64,000 nucleotides of DNA from Saccharibacillus endophyticus (GTDB taxonomy: Bacteria; Bacillota; Bacilli; Paenibacillales; Paenibacillaceae): assembly GCF_013185185.1 (NCBI RefSeq), contig NZ_JAAZWE010000001.1, positions 124,001-188,000 on the forward strand. Reading direction: 5' to 3'. The translations under genes and the position numbers were made by a program. This document shows positions 1 through 8,358 of this stretch, one piece after another; positions within the stretch are counted from its first letter, which is position 1, and each line of letters opens with the position of its first letter. The notes under the pieces were generated by a model, which was not told where the DNA came from, did not search any database, and was given only the letters and a program-made list of their open reading frames with translations.

Positions 1-272
1 GCGACTCGCTGAATCACGTCGTGATTTGGGAATTGCCGTTCCCGCCGAACGATCCGGTCTTTGCTTCCAAGCGTCGTGAGTCTGCCGATCCGTTCGGCGA
101 AGTGGACATGCCGCATATGCTGCTGAGATTGCGCCAAGGCATCGGCCGCTTGATCCGCACCAGCGGGGATCGCGGACGCGTCGATATTTTCGGCGAAGCA
201 TTAAATCAACAGAACGTGCGCGAACGAGTGAGCAGCCTGCTGCCGGCCAGCGCCGCAAAGGAGAATGAATAA
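1..272 (+). CDS. DinG-family ATP-dependent helicase, C-terminal fragment
   Basis: The reading frame is already open at the left edge, so only about the last 90 residues are present. The stretch LRLRQGIGRLIRTSGDRGRV is the motif VI region of superfamily 2 helicases of the DinG/XPD type, in which the arginines contact ATP. The preceding ELPFPPNDP with an acidic loop is typical just before it. Such proteins unwind or degrade nucleic acid with ATP. Some Firmicute members carry an N-terminal exonuclease domain, which cannot be judged here. The stop codon overlaps the next start by one base, implying translational coupling with the small gene that follows. Confidence 0.8.
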   Translation, partial: DSLNHVVIWELPFPPNDPVFASKRRESADPFGEVDMPHMLLRLRQGIGRLIRTSGDRGRVDIFGEALNQQNVRERVSSLLPASAAKENE

Positions 273-568
273 TGGAATTTACGGAGTATACGGTAGAGAA
301 AATTCGCGACGCTTTCGGCATCGTGCAGGGAGAACGTTACGAATTCGTGTTCGAATTCGAAGTGGACGAAGAAGACGAGCTTTACACGCCGCAAGGATTG
401 CTGCTGCGCGTGATCTACAGCGTGAACGGGGAAGTCAAAAAAATCGTGAAACACGAGATCATCGAACGCGCTACGCAAAAGGTGCTTGAATTTGATCTCG
501 AAGATGACGAACTGGAAGAAACCGAAGCTTTTTGCGCGGCGCACTACAACGAAGGCGAAGAGTCGTAA
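272..568 (+). CDS. Small acidic DUF6509-like protein
   Basis: A 98-residue acidic cytoplasmic protein with no signal peptide or membrane segment. The N-terminus (EYTVEKIRDAFGIVQGERYEF) and the following acidic hinge resemble a small family of unknown function in Bacillus and Paenibacillus that I recall as DUF6509. The ATG overlaps the helicase stop codon by one base, and GGAG lies within the end of the helicase gene. Coupling to the helicase suggests co-expression but does not establish a shared role. A perfect hairpin follows 71 bases after the stop. Confidence 0.7.
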   Translation: MEFTEYTVEKIRDAFGIVQGERYEFVFEFEVDEEDELYTPQGLLLRVIYSVNGEVKKIVKHEIIERATQKVLEFDLEDDELEETEAFCAAHYNEGEES

Positions 569-639
569 GCCTGCTTACCCGAAAAGGACGAGGATCGGGC
601 GGAGTCTGAATCTGCGCGCGGTGCCTATTCGTGTCAAAA

Positions 640-675
640 GAAGCCCATGTTCTTCATTCGAAGAACATGGGCTTC
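640..675. terminator. Bidirectional hairpin between convergent genes
   Basis: A perfect 16-bp stem (GAAGCCCATGTTCTTC and its complement) with a 4-base loop lies between two convergent genes. A short T-rich tract follows on the minus strand, while the plus-strand side has only TCTCT. It probably terminates both genes. Confidence 0.6.
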
Positions 676-709
676 TCTGCATGCGGCGTCGCAACGAAAA
701 AAGGGTACG

Positions 710-1405
710 TTATCCGGCGTCGGAAGGATTTTCCGTAAAGTCCAACGTCAGCAGGCTGAGGTCGTCTTCGAAAGCCCAATCCAAATAAGCGGCATTCAGC
801 TTGCGGTTCAGCAATTTCCGAATCGGCAGTTCTTCCAAAAAGCGGTCCAGCTCCAATTCGCGCTTGGCGACTCGAAGTTGGCTGTTAAAGCCTTTTTTGA
901 CGAGCTTTTTTTCCAGATTGATCAATAATCCGCTTCGGATGATTAACAGCAGATTGTCCCGCAGCCAGAACGATTCGATGTTTACCGGCGACTTTTGGAC
1001 CTTTTCGGTGACGGATTCCACTACGCGATGCAGTTCGGCTTTGCCTGCATACAGATCTTCGGCATAAGGCTGGTTATCGGGCTTCAGCAAGACGGCGATC
1101 AACGCGGTGTCGGATTCGATTTTCCAGTCGATATACGCCAAATCGGTTTTTCTGCCCGTTAATTTTTCGATCTTGGGACGAATGGAAGGGAAAATAAATT
1201 GTTCGAGCAAAATATAGATGTGCGTGTAGCATTCGTCGGGATCTTTGGGCAGGCGTTCGTCGCGGGCATCGGTCAAGCCTCGGTAAAAAAACAGAATCGA
1301 GCGTTCGTTCGAATGAATGTCGACGGACTCCGGAGGTTTGCCGAATTGGCTTTTGCATAAAAGGTTGGAATAGTCTTGAAGGTTTTGAAGCGTCTCGTTG
1401 TCCAT
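710..1405 (-). CDS. DUF2294 (YbcI-like) domain protein
   Basis: About 231 residues. The arrangement resembles DUF2294/YbcI proteins of unknown function: a segment GKPPESVDIHSNERSILFFY, then a helix-rich part (PKIEKLTGRKTDLAYIDWKI), then a second, weaker copy of the same pattern (ESFWLRDNLLLIIRSG ... LNAAYLDWAFEDD). It thus looks like two tandem halves, which is longer than the usual single-domain members. The start was placed at the ATG at 1405 because AAGGAG lies just upstream on the minus strand. The longer frame to 1447 has no ribosome site. No signal peptide is seen. It is divergent from the diguanylate cyclase gene. Confidence 0.7.
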   Translation of the reverse strand: MDNETLQNLQDYSNLLCKSQFGKPPESVDIHSNERSILFFYRGLTDARDERLPKDPDECYTHIYILLEQFIFPSIRPKIEKLTGRKTDLAYIDWKIESDTALIAVLLKPDNQPYAEDLYAGKAELHRVVESVTEKVQKSPVNIESFWLRDNLLLIIRSGLLINLEKKLVKKGFNSQLRVAKRELELDRFLEELPIRKLLNRKLNAAYLDWAFEDDLSLLTLDFTENPSDAG

Positions 1406-1569
1406 CTGGATCGAACTCCTTTCCGTATGCCTACCCATTACCCGCAATCAAGATCGACAACATCTTGTCCGCAACAATTTTTTGAAGGGTTATGATTATC
1501 AAATAAACGTTTGCTTCCGATAATGAAAAGAAGAGAGCGATTTTGCATCGTGCAAGGAGAGAGACAACT

Positions 1570-2631
1570 ATGATTCGCGACTTATTTATTAACTTCTGCT
1601 TGCTGTCTACTTTTCTTTTTTTCGGAGATATGGCGCATAATATGCTGCGTGTGCGGTTCAAGCTCAGTCCCTGGGTCCTCAAGGCGGTATCCGGGGCGGG
1701 TCTGGGCTTATTCGGCATTTTGCAGTTAATGTTTACTTTTGAGTTTTCCAACGGCATCTTGCTCGATTTTCGCCAGCTTTCGATCATGGTAGCGGCAGGT
1801 ATCGGCGGACCGTGGGCAGCCTTGATCGCGACTTTGTTGATCGGAGCGGGGCGGGTTGCGATCGCCGGAGGATTTACGCCCGCATCGGTGCTCGGATTGG
1901 TAGCGACGCTGCTTACATTCGTGTTCGTGCTGCCGGCTTTTCTGGTCAAAGGTTCATTCCGGCGGCAGTGGACGTCGGCTGCTTTGTCGACCACGGTGCT
2001 CGCGCTCGGTTTGTTGTTGTACCGGCTGGGCGAATCGGGCATTCCGCTGATTTTGTTTTTAGCTGTCCTGCAAGCGGCGGGCTGCACGTTTACGTACCAT
2101 ATGATGCGTTATCTGCGAACGACCCGCGAGATTCAGGACGCGTTGAAGCAGGACATCGAGCACGATTTCTTAACGGGGCTTTACAATTCGCGGGGTTTTG
2201 AATCCAGGTATCGCCTCGCGATCGCTTCGGGTAGTCCGTTCGCGCTGCTGCTGTTGGATATCGACCATTTCAAAAAGGTGAACGATACGTACGGCCATCC
2301 GGCAGGCGACGCCGTGCTGGAACAGCTCGGCAAGCTGATCCGGGAATATGTCCGCAAAATCGGCTGCGCTTCGCGCAAAGGCGGCGAAGAATTCGCGGTG
2401 ATCCTGAGGCCGTGCGATTCGAAACGCGCGATCGAAAGTGCGGATAAGCTGCGCGCGCAAATCGAACAGACGCCGTTTCTTTTGCCGGACGGTCAAATCA
2501 TTCATATCACGATCTCGGTCGGAATCGGAATGTATCCGCGTTTCTCCGAAAGTATACTTGTCGAAGAAACCGACCGAGCCCTTTACCGCGCCAAGCAGGA
2601 AGGCCGCAATCGCGGCGTTTTGGCGGTTTGA
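1570..2631 (+). CDS. Membrane diguanylate cyclase (5TM LytS-like sensor + GGDEF)
   Basis: About 353 residues. The first roughly 180 contain five or six hydrophobic segments like the 5TMR-LYT sensor of LytS. They are followed by a cytoplasmic GGDEF domain that makes cyclic di-GMP from two GTP. The signature is present as GGEEF, preceded by LLLLDIDHFKKVNDTYGHPAGD, the usual metal and GTP region, and followed by ITISVGIGMYP and ALYRAKQEGRN. The inhibitory I-site RxxD expected upstream of GGEEF reads RKIG, so product inhibition is probably absent. The start at 1570 is chosen for the AAGGAGAG eight bases upstream; the in-frame ATG at 1543 has no such site. Confidence 0.9.
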   Translation: MIRDLFINFCLLSTFLFFGDMAHNMLRVRFKLSPWVLKAVSGAGLGLFGILQLMFTFEFSNGILLDFRQLSIMVAAGIGGPWAALIATLLIGAGRVAIAGGFTPASVLGLVATLLTFVFVLPAFLVKGSFRRQWTSAALSTTVLALGLLLYRLGESGIPLILFLAVLQAAGCTFTYHMMRYLRTTREIQDALKQDIEHDFLTGLYNSRGFESRYRLAIASGSPFALLLLDIDHFKKVNDTYGHPAGDAVLEQLGKLIREYVRKIGCASRKGGEEFAVILRPCDSKRAIESADKLRAQIEQTPFLLPDGQIIHITISVGIGMYPRFSESILVEETDRALYRAKQEGRNRGVLAV

Positions 2632-2667
2632 ATACGCTGTACCAAGCCGTTTGAATAACCTTTGCAA

Positions 2668-2714
2668 AAGCGAAAAATTCCCGCCGGGTCATATCCGGCG
2701 GGAATTTTTCGCTT
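2668..2714. terminator. Long perfect bidirectional terminator
   Basis: A 20-bp perfect stem beginning AAGCGAAAAATTCCC with a 7-base loop. A-rich and T-rich flanks let it work on both strands. It sits between the convergent diguanylate cyclase and nitronate monooxygenase genes, and its right end overlaps the latter's stop codon. Confidence 0.9.
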
Positions 2715-3723
2715 ATTGGGCCGCAGGAACGAAAGAGCGGTCGGAATTGGCGGTGCTGCCATTTTTTTTGATCCAATCTTCCAGCAATTCGGTGATGATT
2801 GCGCGACAAGGTTTGATTGCGTCGATAAATTGAATACCGCTGGAAACCGTGTTGATTCCTTCTTCCAATTGTCCGTCGAGCATGGCGGTTTTCAAGTTTC
2901 CGAGCTGCGCGAACGAAGTGTTGATTTCCGTATCGCTCAGAGCTTTCGCCGTCTGCGCGAGCTCGTGGGGAGTTGCCCGCCAAAATCCGCCGCGTCCGGT
3001 ACGCACCAGAATCAAATCTTCGGCTCCATGTCGCAGAATATCTTGCTTGGCTTGCGAATGGGCCGGGGATTCATCGGAGGCGATAAAACGCGTCCCCAGA
3101 TAAACGCCTTCGGCTCCCAGTGCGAAGGCCGCGTTTACGCCGCGTTTGTCCGCGATTCCTCCGGTTGCCATCACGGGGATTTTTACCGCGTCGACGATCA
3201 TCGGCACGACGGTCATGGTTCCGAGCGGAATCTCCGGCGTCGATCCGCCTTCGTCGAAGCCCGTAGCCACGATAATGTCGGCGCCTGCTTGTTCTGCCGC
3301 TTGTGCGCCGGAAAAGGTGGGGTGCAGTTCCCGGAAAACAACCGTGAATCCGAGTGATTTCAATTTCCGGATCTCTGCCGTATTCACCGCTCCCACGACA
3401 ACCAGAATATCGACTTTTTCTTCAAGCGCGACTTGCAGCGTATGTTCGCTGAACGGGCTTGTTTCGCTGCCTTCCGGCCCGGTGAAGTAATTCAGCCCGA
3501 ACGGTTGATCCGTGAGCTGCCTGGTTTTGACGATCTCTTGCTTTAAACGAAGCGCATGCTCCGATAAATCTTTCGGCGCGCTCTGTTGTCCCGCATTCGG
3601 TCCGAGCGTCCCCATCCCGCCGGCATTTGAAACGGCGGCGACGAGTTCCGCGGACGTGACCCAAGACATCGGGGCTTGAATGATCGGATATCGGATACCC
3701 AAAATTTCGGTGATTCTGTTCAT
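2713..3723 (-). CDS. Nitronate monooxygenase (NPD/FabK-like flavoprotein)
   Basis: 336 residues forming an FMN-binding TIM barrel. Diagnostic segments are the N-terminal YPIIQAPMSWVTS, AGADIIVATGFDEGG, and the phosphate-binding VMATGGIADKRG followed by GAEGVYLGTRFIASDES. These are typical of nitronate monooxygenases, which oxidise alkyl nitronates to carbonyls and nitrite and protect against propionate-3-nitronate. The related enoyl-ACP reductase FabK shares the fold and cannot be fully excluded, but the absence of fatty-acid genes nearby favours the monooxygenase. AGGAGAG precedes the ATG. It is divergent from a TetR-family regulator that may control it. Confidence 0.85.
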   Translation of the reverse strand: MNRITEILGIRYPIIQAPMSWVTSAELVAAVSNAGGMGTLGPNAGQQSAPKDLSEHALRLKQEIVKTRQLTDQPFGLNYFTGPEGSETSPFSEHTLQVALEEKVDILVVVGAVNTAEIRKLKSLGFTVVFRELHPTFSGAQAAEQAGADIIVATGFDEGGSTPEIPLGTMTVVPMIVDAVKIPVMATGGIADKRGVNAAFALGAEGVYLGTRFIASDESPAHSQAKQDILRHGAEDLILVRTGRGGFWRATPHELAQTAKALSDTEINTSFAQLGNLKTAMLDGQLEEGINTVSSGIQFIDAIKPCRAIITELLEDWIKKNGSTANSDRSFVPAAQ

Positions 3724-3774
3724 TGGATGATTCTCTCCTGTCTGATTGTCGATTGAACGTCACTTCTTTGTAAG

Positions 3775-3786
3775 CAACAAGTGTTG
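3775..3786. promoter_or_regulatory. Short inverted repeat, possible TetR operator
   Basis: CAACA-AG-TGTTG lies in the 170-bp space between the divergent nitronate monooxygenase and TetR genes. TetR-family regulators commonly bind such symmetric sites in the divergent region. The site is short and the assignment is an inference. Confidence 0.3.
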
Positions 3787-3893
3787 TATAGTTGATTGTG
3801 GAGCAGGAACGACCGCGATACAACCGTCAAAGTCGCCGAAATATCGCTTAGACGACACTCTTTGGATTTTGTCGCTTAATTAAGGAGAGAACG

Positions 3894-4475
3894 ATGATGC
3901 CGACTTCCCCGGACAAGATCGATCCGCGCATTTTGCGTACGCAAAAACTGATTATTCAAGCTTTTCACAAACTTACTCTGGCCAAAGATTTCAAAGATAT
4001 TACCGTCAAAGACATTACAGATGAAGCCACGATTAACCGTGCGACGTTTTATGCCCATTTCGCGGATAAGTACGAACTGATGGAGGAATCCATCCTGCGC
4101 ATGATTTCCGAACGGATAGGCGGGGAATTGAAGCGCTTCGAACACCTGGGAAAAGAAACGGTGGCGGATGTTTTTCTGCTGATTGTCAAGTTTCAATCCG
4201 ATTACGAAAGCAGACTTACTTCCCAGTGCAAAAGAAGCAGCCAATCGTTCGCTTACGTATTCGAATCCGCGATCAAATCGGAGCTGGAAAAGCTTTTTCG
4301 ACGTCTTTTTCAAAGCAAAGATCCGGGGTTAAGCCCGAGTTCGGTCCGAATCGGAGCCGCCTTATTAAGTTCCAGCCTCTACGGAGCGACGCTGGATTGG
4401 AAAAACGAAGACCTGTCCGCAGAGCAGTATATCCGCTATGCGATTCCTTATCTGTCCGGCGAATATTTTTCGTGA
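3894..4475 (+). CDS. TetR/AcrR-family transcriptional regulator
   Basis: 193 residues. The N-terminal DNA-binding domain is seen as RTQKLIIQAFHKLTLAKDF, ITVKDITDEATINRATFYAHF and DKYELMEE, the standard TetR helix-turn-helix with its YxHF motif. The remaining 130 residues form a helical ligand-binding and dimerisation domain with no recognised ligand. It resembles the YcgE/DhaS-like group with a C-terminal TetR_C domain. AAGGAGAG precedes the start. It is divergent from nitronate monooxygenase and lies 44 bases upstream of the ABC transporter, so one or both may be its targets. Confidence 0.85.
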   Translation: MMPTSPDKIDPRILRTQKLIIQAFHKLTLAKDFKDITVKDITDEATINRATFYAHFADKYELMEESILRMISERIGGELKRFEHLGKETVADVFLLIVKFQSDYESRLTSQCKRSSQSFAYVFESAIKSELEKLFRRLFQSKDPGLSPSSVRIGAALLSSSLYGATLDWKNEDLSAEQYIRYAIPYLSGEYFS

Positions 4476-4519
4476 GTCAGCCATAAAAAGCCGGCGCTGC
4501 GCCGGGAAAGGATGATTAC

Positions 4520-6922
4520 ATGCTTCAACTCCAACAAATCTCTAAAAGGTATACGACCGGGGACTTCACGCAGACTGCGCTGGACGGAGTCAGTTTGTCG
4601 TTTCGCCAAAGCGAGTTCGTCGCTATACTCGGTCCGAGCGGTTCGGGGAAAACGACCTGTCTGAATCTGATCGGGGGCTTGGATCGCTATGATGAAGGGG
4701 ATTTGTTCATCAACGGGCAATCGACCAAGCGCTTCAAAGATCGGGATTGGGATGCGTACCGGAACAATAGCGTCGGGTTTGTTTTTCAAAGTTATAATCT
4801 GATCTCGCATATGAGCATCGTCGGCAACGTGGAGATGGGCATGACGCTCAGCGGCGTAAGCGCATCGGTACGTCGCCGTAAAGCGGAGGAGGTATTGGAG
4901 CGCGTCGGTTTGAAAGATCATATGCACAAAAAGCCGGGTCAGCTCTCGGGCGGGCAGATGCAGCGCGTTGCGATCGCACGCGCGCTCGCAAACGACCCGG
5001 ATATCATTCTCGCCGACGAGCCTACAGGCGCGTTGGATACGGGGACGAGTGCCCAGATTATGGACCTGATTCGGGAGATTGCAGGAGACAAGCTGGTCAT
5101 TATGGTCACGCATAATCCGGAATTGGCCGAACGTTATGCGGACCGAATCGTGCAATTCCGCGATGGTCAGGTCGTCTCGGACAGCAATCCGCCGGAGCAG
5201 GTCGAAGCCTCGCCGGAATACCGGTTGAAAAAGACGGCGATGAGCTATCTAACCGCACTGAAGCTTTCGGGCCGGAATATCGCAACGAAAAAATGGCGTA
5301 CGGCGTTGACCGCTTTTGCGTCCAGTATCGGAATTATCGGCATCGCATTGATCTTGTCGCTCTCGAACGGCTTCGACAAGCAAATCAGCAAATACGAATC
5401 CGGCGCTTTGTCGAACTTTCCGGTTACGATCAGTCGCACGGCAGCGAATATCGACTTCACCGAGCCGCCGCCGGGCACGCCGGGCGGGGCAGAGGTCGAG
5501 CTTCCGGAATTTCCGCAGGAATCCGAGGTCTATCCTTACGATCCGACGCTGAATACGGTGCTGCATGCCAATACTATCACCGAAGCTTACCTGGATTATT
5601 TAAATGAGATTGATCCGTCTTTGCTTGACGGTATTTCTTATACGCGCGAAGCTAATCTAAATGTACTCAAGCAGACAGCGGACGGAAGCGTAACCGATGT
5701 CGACTTAGCCGAAGCAGGGTTTACCGCTTATCCGTCCAAGCCTGCGAGCGTATCGGGGAGTTACTTGGAGCAGGTCTATGATTTGCTGCAAGGCGAATTC
5801 CCTTCCGGGCCTACGGATCTGGTCATGGTCGTAGACGCATACAATCGGATCGATGCCTCGGCGTTGGAAGCGCTTGGCTTCGATTATGAGGCCGAGTCCG
5901 TTGACTTCAGCGATATCGTCGGCAAGACGTTCAAGCTGATTCCCAATGATCTTTTTTACCAAAGCAAGGGAGACGGTCTGTTCGAACGCGCGAGCGCATC
6001 GGATTTGAAAAGCATCTACGACGATTCGCAGGCGTTGACGTTAACCGTGTCGGGCATCATCCGGGAAAAACAGGATTCGCCGATGTCCACCATGGACGCC
6101 GGGATCGCGTATTCGGATGAATTGACCGAGCAATTCATTGCGGGAGCGCAAGCTTCCGAAGTCGTTCAAGCCCAGCAATCCAGCCCGACCTTGAACGTAG
6201 TGAGCGGACAAGCTTTCAGCCGAACCAGCCTTTTTTCCGCATTCGGCGGGATGAATTTCGGACCTCCGGGGATGGGCGGATCTTCGACGAGCAGCGCGAT
6301 TGATCCGGCAGATGCGACCACGCAGCAGCAAGCCCTGTCCGCTCTCGGAGCTTCTTCCCAACCTGCGTCCATCTCTTTATATCCCAAAGACTTTAATGCC
6401 AAAGAGGATTTGACCGCCTATCTGGATGCCTGGAACGCAGGAAAGGAGACGGAGGATCAAGTCGTCTACACCGATCTTGCCGCAACCGTAACCAGCTTAT
6501 CCAGCGGCATCATGAACGGCATTACTATCGTCCTGATTGCTTTCGCATCGATCTCTTTATTCGTTTCCCTCATCATGATCGGCATTATCACCTACATTTC
6601 CGTTCTGGAGCGGACCAAGGAAATCGGCGTGCTTCGAGCATTGGGCGCGCGCAAAAAAGACATTACCCGCGTCTTCAACGCCGAGACCTTCATCATCGGC
6701 GCCGCATCCGGCCTGCTCGGCATCACCATCGCCTATCTATTGACGCTTCCGATCAACGCCGTCCTCAAGTCGATGACCGACCTGTCCGGCGTAGCCGTGC
6801 TCAATCCGCTGCATGCTCTTGCGCTCGTCGTGCTCAGCGTGGCCTTGACGATGCTCGGCGGATTCATCCCGGCCAAATTCGCTTCACGCAAAGATCCGGT
6901 AGCCGCCCTGCGAAGCGAATAA
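4520..6922 (+). CDS. ABC transporter, fused ATPase and FtsX/MacB-type permease
   Basis: 800 residues in one chain. Residues 1-225 are an ABC ATPase of the LolD/MacB type: Walker [10 protein letters not shown] at 38, signature LSGGQMQR near 143, Walker [11 protein letters not shown] near 164 and the H-loop [12 protein letters not shown] first membrane helix follows at about 260-280, then a large extracytoplasmic domain of about 380 residues, then three membrane helices near 663-692, 718-746 and 768-787 with the FtsX signature [19 protein letters not shown]. Such pumps usually move peptides, antibiotics or lipoproteins out of the membrane by mechanotransmission. Fused ATPase-permease forms are known in Firmicutes. 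TetR lies just upstream, pointing to inducible efflux. The substrate is unknown. Confidence 0.88.
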   Translation: MLQLQQISKRYTTGDFTQTALDGVSLSFRQSEFVAILGPSGSGKTTCLNLIGGLDRYDEGDLFINGQSTKRFKDRDWDAYRNNSVGFVFQSYNLISHMSIVGNVEMGMTLSGVSASVRRRKAEEVLERVGLKDHMHKKPGQLSGGQMQRVAIARALANDPDIILADEPTGALDTGTSAQIMDLIREIAGDKLVIMVTHNPELAERYADRIVQFRDGQVVSDSNPPEQVEASPEYRLKKTAMSYLTALKLSGRNIATKKWRTALTAFASSIGIIGIALILSLSNGFDKQISKYESGALSNFPVTISRTAANIDFTEPPPGTPGGAEVELPEFPQESEVYPYDPTLNTVLHANTITEAYLDYLNEIDPSLLDGISYTREANLNVLKQTADGSVTDVDLAEAGFTAYPSKPASVSGSYLEQVYDLLQGEFPSGPTDLVMVVDAYNRIDASALEALGFDYEAESVDFSDIVGKTFKLIPNDLFYQSKGDGLFERASASDLKSIYDDSQALTLTVSGIIREKQDSPMSTMDAGIAYSDELTEQFIAGAQASEVVQAQQSSPTLNVVSGQAFSRTSLFSAFGGMNFGPPGMGGSSTSSAIDPADATTQQQALSALGASSQPASISLYPKDFNAKEDLTAYLDAWNAGKETEDQVVYTDLAATVTSLSSGIMNGITIVLIAFASISLFVSLIMIGIITYISVLERTKEIGVLRALGARKKDITRVFNAETFIIGAASGLLGITIAYLLTLPINAVLKSMTDLSGVAVLNPLHALALVVLSVALTMLGGFIPAKFASRKDPVAALRSE

Positions 6923-6970
6923 AAGCTTATTCGTTCCATATCGATCCAACGTTTCACCCGCTCGCGCTTT

Positions 6971-7017
6971 GGGGAAATGGCAGTATAGCAAGACGGCTCA
7001 GCCGCTGCCATTTCCCC
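6971..7017 (+). promoter_or_regulatory. Perfect hairpin just upstream of a small ORF
   Basis: GGGGAAATGGCAG pairs perfectly with CTGCCATTTCCCC (13 bp), with a smaller GGCT/AGCC stem in the loop. There is no T-tract: GAGGAGG, a ribosome site, follows directly. It may be the end of the ABC transporter transcript or a leader hairpin controlling the 32-codon ORF. Confidence 0.5.
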
Positions 7018-7036
7018 GAAGAGGAGGCCAAACACC

Positions 7037-7135
7037 ATGAGAAAAATCATGCGCACTATCGGAACCATCGCCGCCGTAGTCACCACAGCCAAACAAGTCA
7101 TCAACCTCGTCCAAAGTCTGCGCAAAAGACGTTAA
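7037..7135 (+). CDS. Putative 32-residue membrane-active small protein
   Basis: MRKIMRTIGTIAAVVTTAKQ starts the peptide and it ends SLRKRR. It has basic ends and a hydrophobic or amphipathic middle, compatible with membrane association. The ORF has a strong ribosome site (GAGGAGG, 9 bases upstream) and follows a perfect hairpin. It is immediately followed by a family-1 repeat, an element that in this window lies after genes. I do not recognise the family. A small membrane protein, a type-I-toxin-like peptide or a chance ORF are all possible. Confidence 0.45.
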   Translation: MRKIMRTIGTIAAVVTTAKQVINLVQSLRKRR

Positions 7136-7153
7136 CATTTGCCTTCGAAAGTT

Positions 7154-7549
7154 ACGTAGGCGGGGGAAGCGAGAAGACTGCGAGAGAAATCGCCAGCATA
7201 GGCTCCCGAAGTGCATTTCTTCAAAATGCTTCACAATCCGCTGTCTCACTCGGAAAAAGGATGGGATTTAACTAGGGCGTGTACGCAAACTCCGAAGGAA
7301 GCAGATTGGGCTGGATTTTTGTTCGCAGCAAGGAACTTTTCCGAAGGCGTGCCGGGGCACGTCGAGGGAAAGTGACGCAGAAGCGGTCAAAAAGGCAGTT
7401 CAAGATGCACGTCGTTGAGTTTGCGTACACGCCCTAAGGAATTTTCCGAGTTCAAAGGCGTCAACATGTGCTGAATGTTACCGCAGGTTTTCTTCGAAAT
7501 CCTGTATTTCACTGAATTTCTCTCTCCGTCTTCTCGCTTCCAGCTACGT
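7154..7549 (+). repeat. Family-1 structured repeat, copy G, split by a MITE
   Basis: Outer arms GGAAGCGAGAAGAC (7165-7178) and GTCTTCTCGCTTCC (7528-7541) are perfectly complementary, with ACGTAG/CTACGT outside them. The conserved core blocks GCTGTCTCAC and GTTCAAAGGCGTC flank an apical stem CTCGGAAAA/TTTTCCGAG. The 164-bp MITE interrupts the apical loop. Removing it and one TA restores a loop very like that of the copy at 52331. This copy has longer arms than the others and lies 18 bases after the stop of the 32-codon ORF. Confidence 0.75.
7273..7436. mobile_element. MITE with IS5/IS427-type terminal inverted repeats
   Basis: TAGGGCGTGTACGCAAACT at the left end is repeated exactly, inverted, at the right end (7418-7436). 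The outermost TA on each side is probably the target duplication. The 125-bp interior has no ORF. The same terminus occurs at 7893-7910 beside a transposase fragment. The element sits inside a family-1 repeat, whose two halves rejoin cleanly when the element is removed, so its boundaries are well supported. Confidence 0.8.
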
Positions 7550-7553
7550 TTGA

Positions 7554-7910
7554 TTTTCTTGGAACGTTATGTCTTTTCTTTTCAAGAAAGGCTACGAAAT
7601 GCTCGCCCAGTTCGACCTGTCAAACCGTGAGGTTTTAGCCGATCGAGCTTACGACACGGATGCGATTCGGACTCTTTTAAGGGAACAAAACGCAATCGCT
7701 GTGATTCCCGGCAAGAAAAATCGCCGTGTGAAGCAGCCTTACGACCGCAGCGTTTATAAAGAACGGCACTTGGTCGAATGCTTTTTCAACAAAATGAAAA
7801 ACTACCGACGCCTAGCGACTCGTTATGACAAGACAGCGAGCATGTTCAAGGCTTTTTTGGCTTTAATTTCGATTCGGATTTGGCTTAAATAGGTTTGCGT
7901 ACACGCCCTA
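7554..7910 (+). pseudogene. IS5-family (IS427-like) transposase remnant with right terminus
   Basis: The ORF from 7569 gives 107 residues matching the C-terminal part of a DDE transposase: VLADRAYDTDAIR contains the second catalytic aspartate, and KERHLVECFFNKMKNYRR contains the catalytic glutamate with the K/R residues of the IS4/IS5 group. The N-terminal half with the first aspartate is missing, and an in-frame stop lies just upstream, so it is not functional. The stop codon abuts an 18-bp terminus GTTTGCGTACACGCCCTA at 7893-7910, identical to the ends of the MITE. The left terminus of this IS is not present nearby. Confidence 0.8.
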
Positions 7911-8017
7911 GTTCACGAAAATTTTCTATACATTTTTTCGCTTTCCGTTGCGCTAGAACTTTTTATAAAGGTAGAGTTTTCTTTGAAAGTTCGTAACGCA
8001 TTGGAACTTGTACTTCC

Positions 8018-8199
8018 GGCGAGAGAGCCGAGCGGAGGGAGGAATTCAGTGTAGGAACGAAGTGTTCGCCTTTGCATTGGAGAAGCCTCCTTATGAAAAT
8101 TCTAATCCGGCTTCCCAAATGCAACACGCGACCTAAAGCCTTTCGGAGAAAGGCACATCGAAAGCATAAGCTAACGAATTCCTCCCGTAGCGCCCGCCC
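8018..8199 (-). repeat. Family-1 structured repeat, divergent copy F
   Basis: In minus orientation it keeps the flanks (GGAGGAATTC pairing with GAATTCCTCC, plus CACTGAATTCCTCCC) and the core AAAGGCG, but the middle is longer and different. Unlike the other copies it has no minus-strand gene immediately before it, because mhqR to its right reads away on the plus strand. It may be an older copy or one whose gene was lost when the IS decayed. Confidence 0.5.
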
Positions 8200-8224
8200 T
8201 CGAACTTAAAAAGAACATGACCTC

Positions 8225-8250
8225 AAGCCCTTGTCGAAAGGGCTTTTTCT
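8225..8250 (+). terminator. Rho-independent terminator
   Basis: AAGCCCTT-gtcg-AAAGGGCTT followed by TTTTCT. It isolates the mhqR promoter just downstream from the decayed mobile-element region. Confidence 0.75.
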
Positions 8251-8277
8251 ATTCCAAAAAAAGAAAGCGAAGAACGC

Positions 8278-8334
8278 TTGACATCATCATCAAAATGATT
8301 TATCTTTAATTCAAGAGATTTAAATTAAAAGATA
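8278..8334 (+). promoter_or_regulatory. mhqR promoter with overlapping MhqR-like operator
   Basis: TTGACA (8278-8283), a 17-base spacer and TATCTT (8301-8306) form a strong sigma-A promoter. From 8302 the imperfect palindrome ATCTTTAATTCAAGAGAT overlaps the -10 and start region, with a second half-site AATTAAAAGATA to 8334. The pattern resembles the ATCT-AATT-AGAT operators of Bacillus MhqR, which supports autorepression. Confidence 0.65.
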
Positions 8335-8358
8335 ATCGCATCAAGGAGGTGAGTTCAA

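Noticed and set aside
7273..7910. A single intact insertion sequence from 7273 to 7910
   Set aside because: The interval 7437-7549 is the right arm of repeat copy G, so the left termini belong to a separate MITE and the transposase part is an independent fragment.
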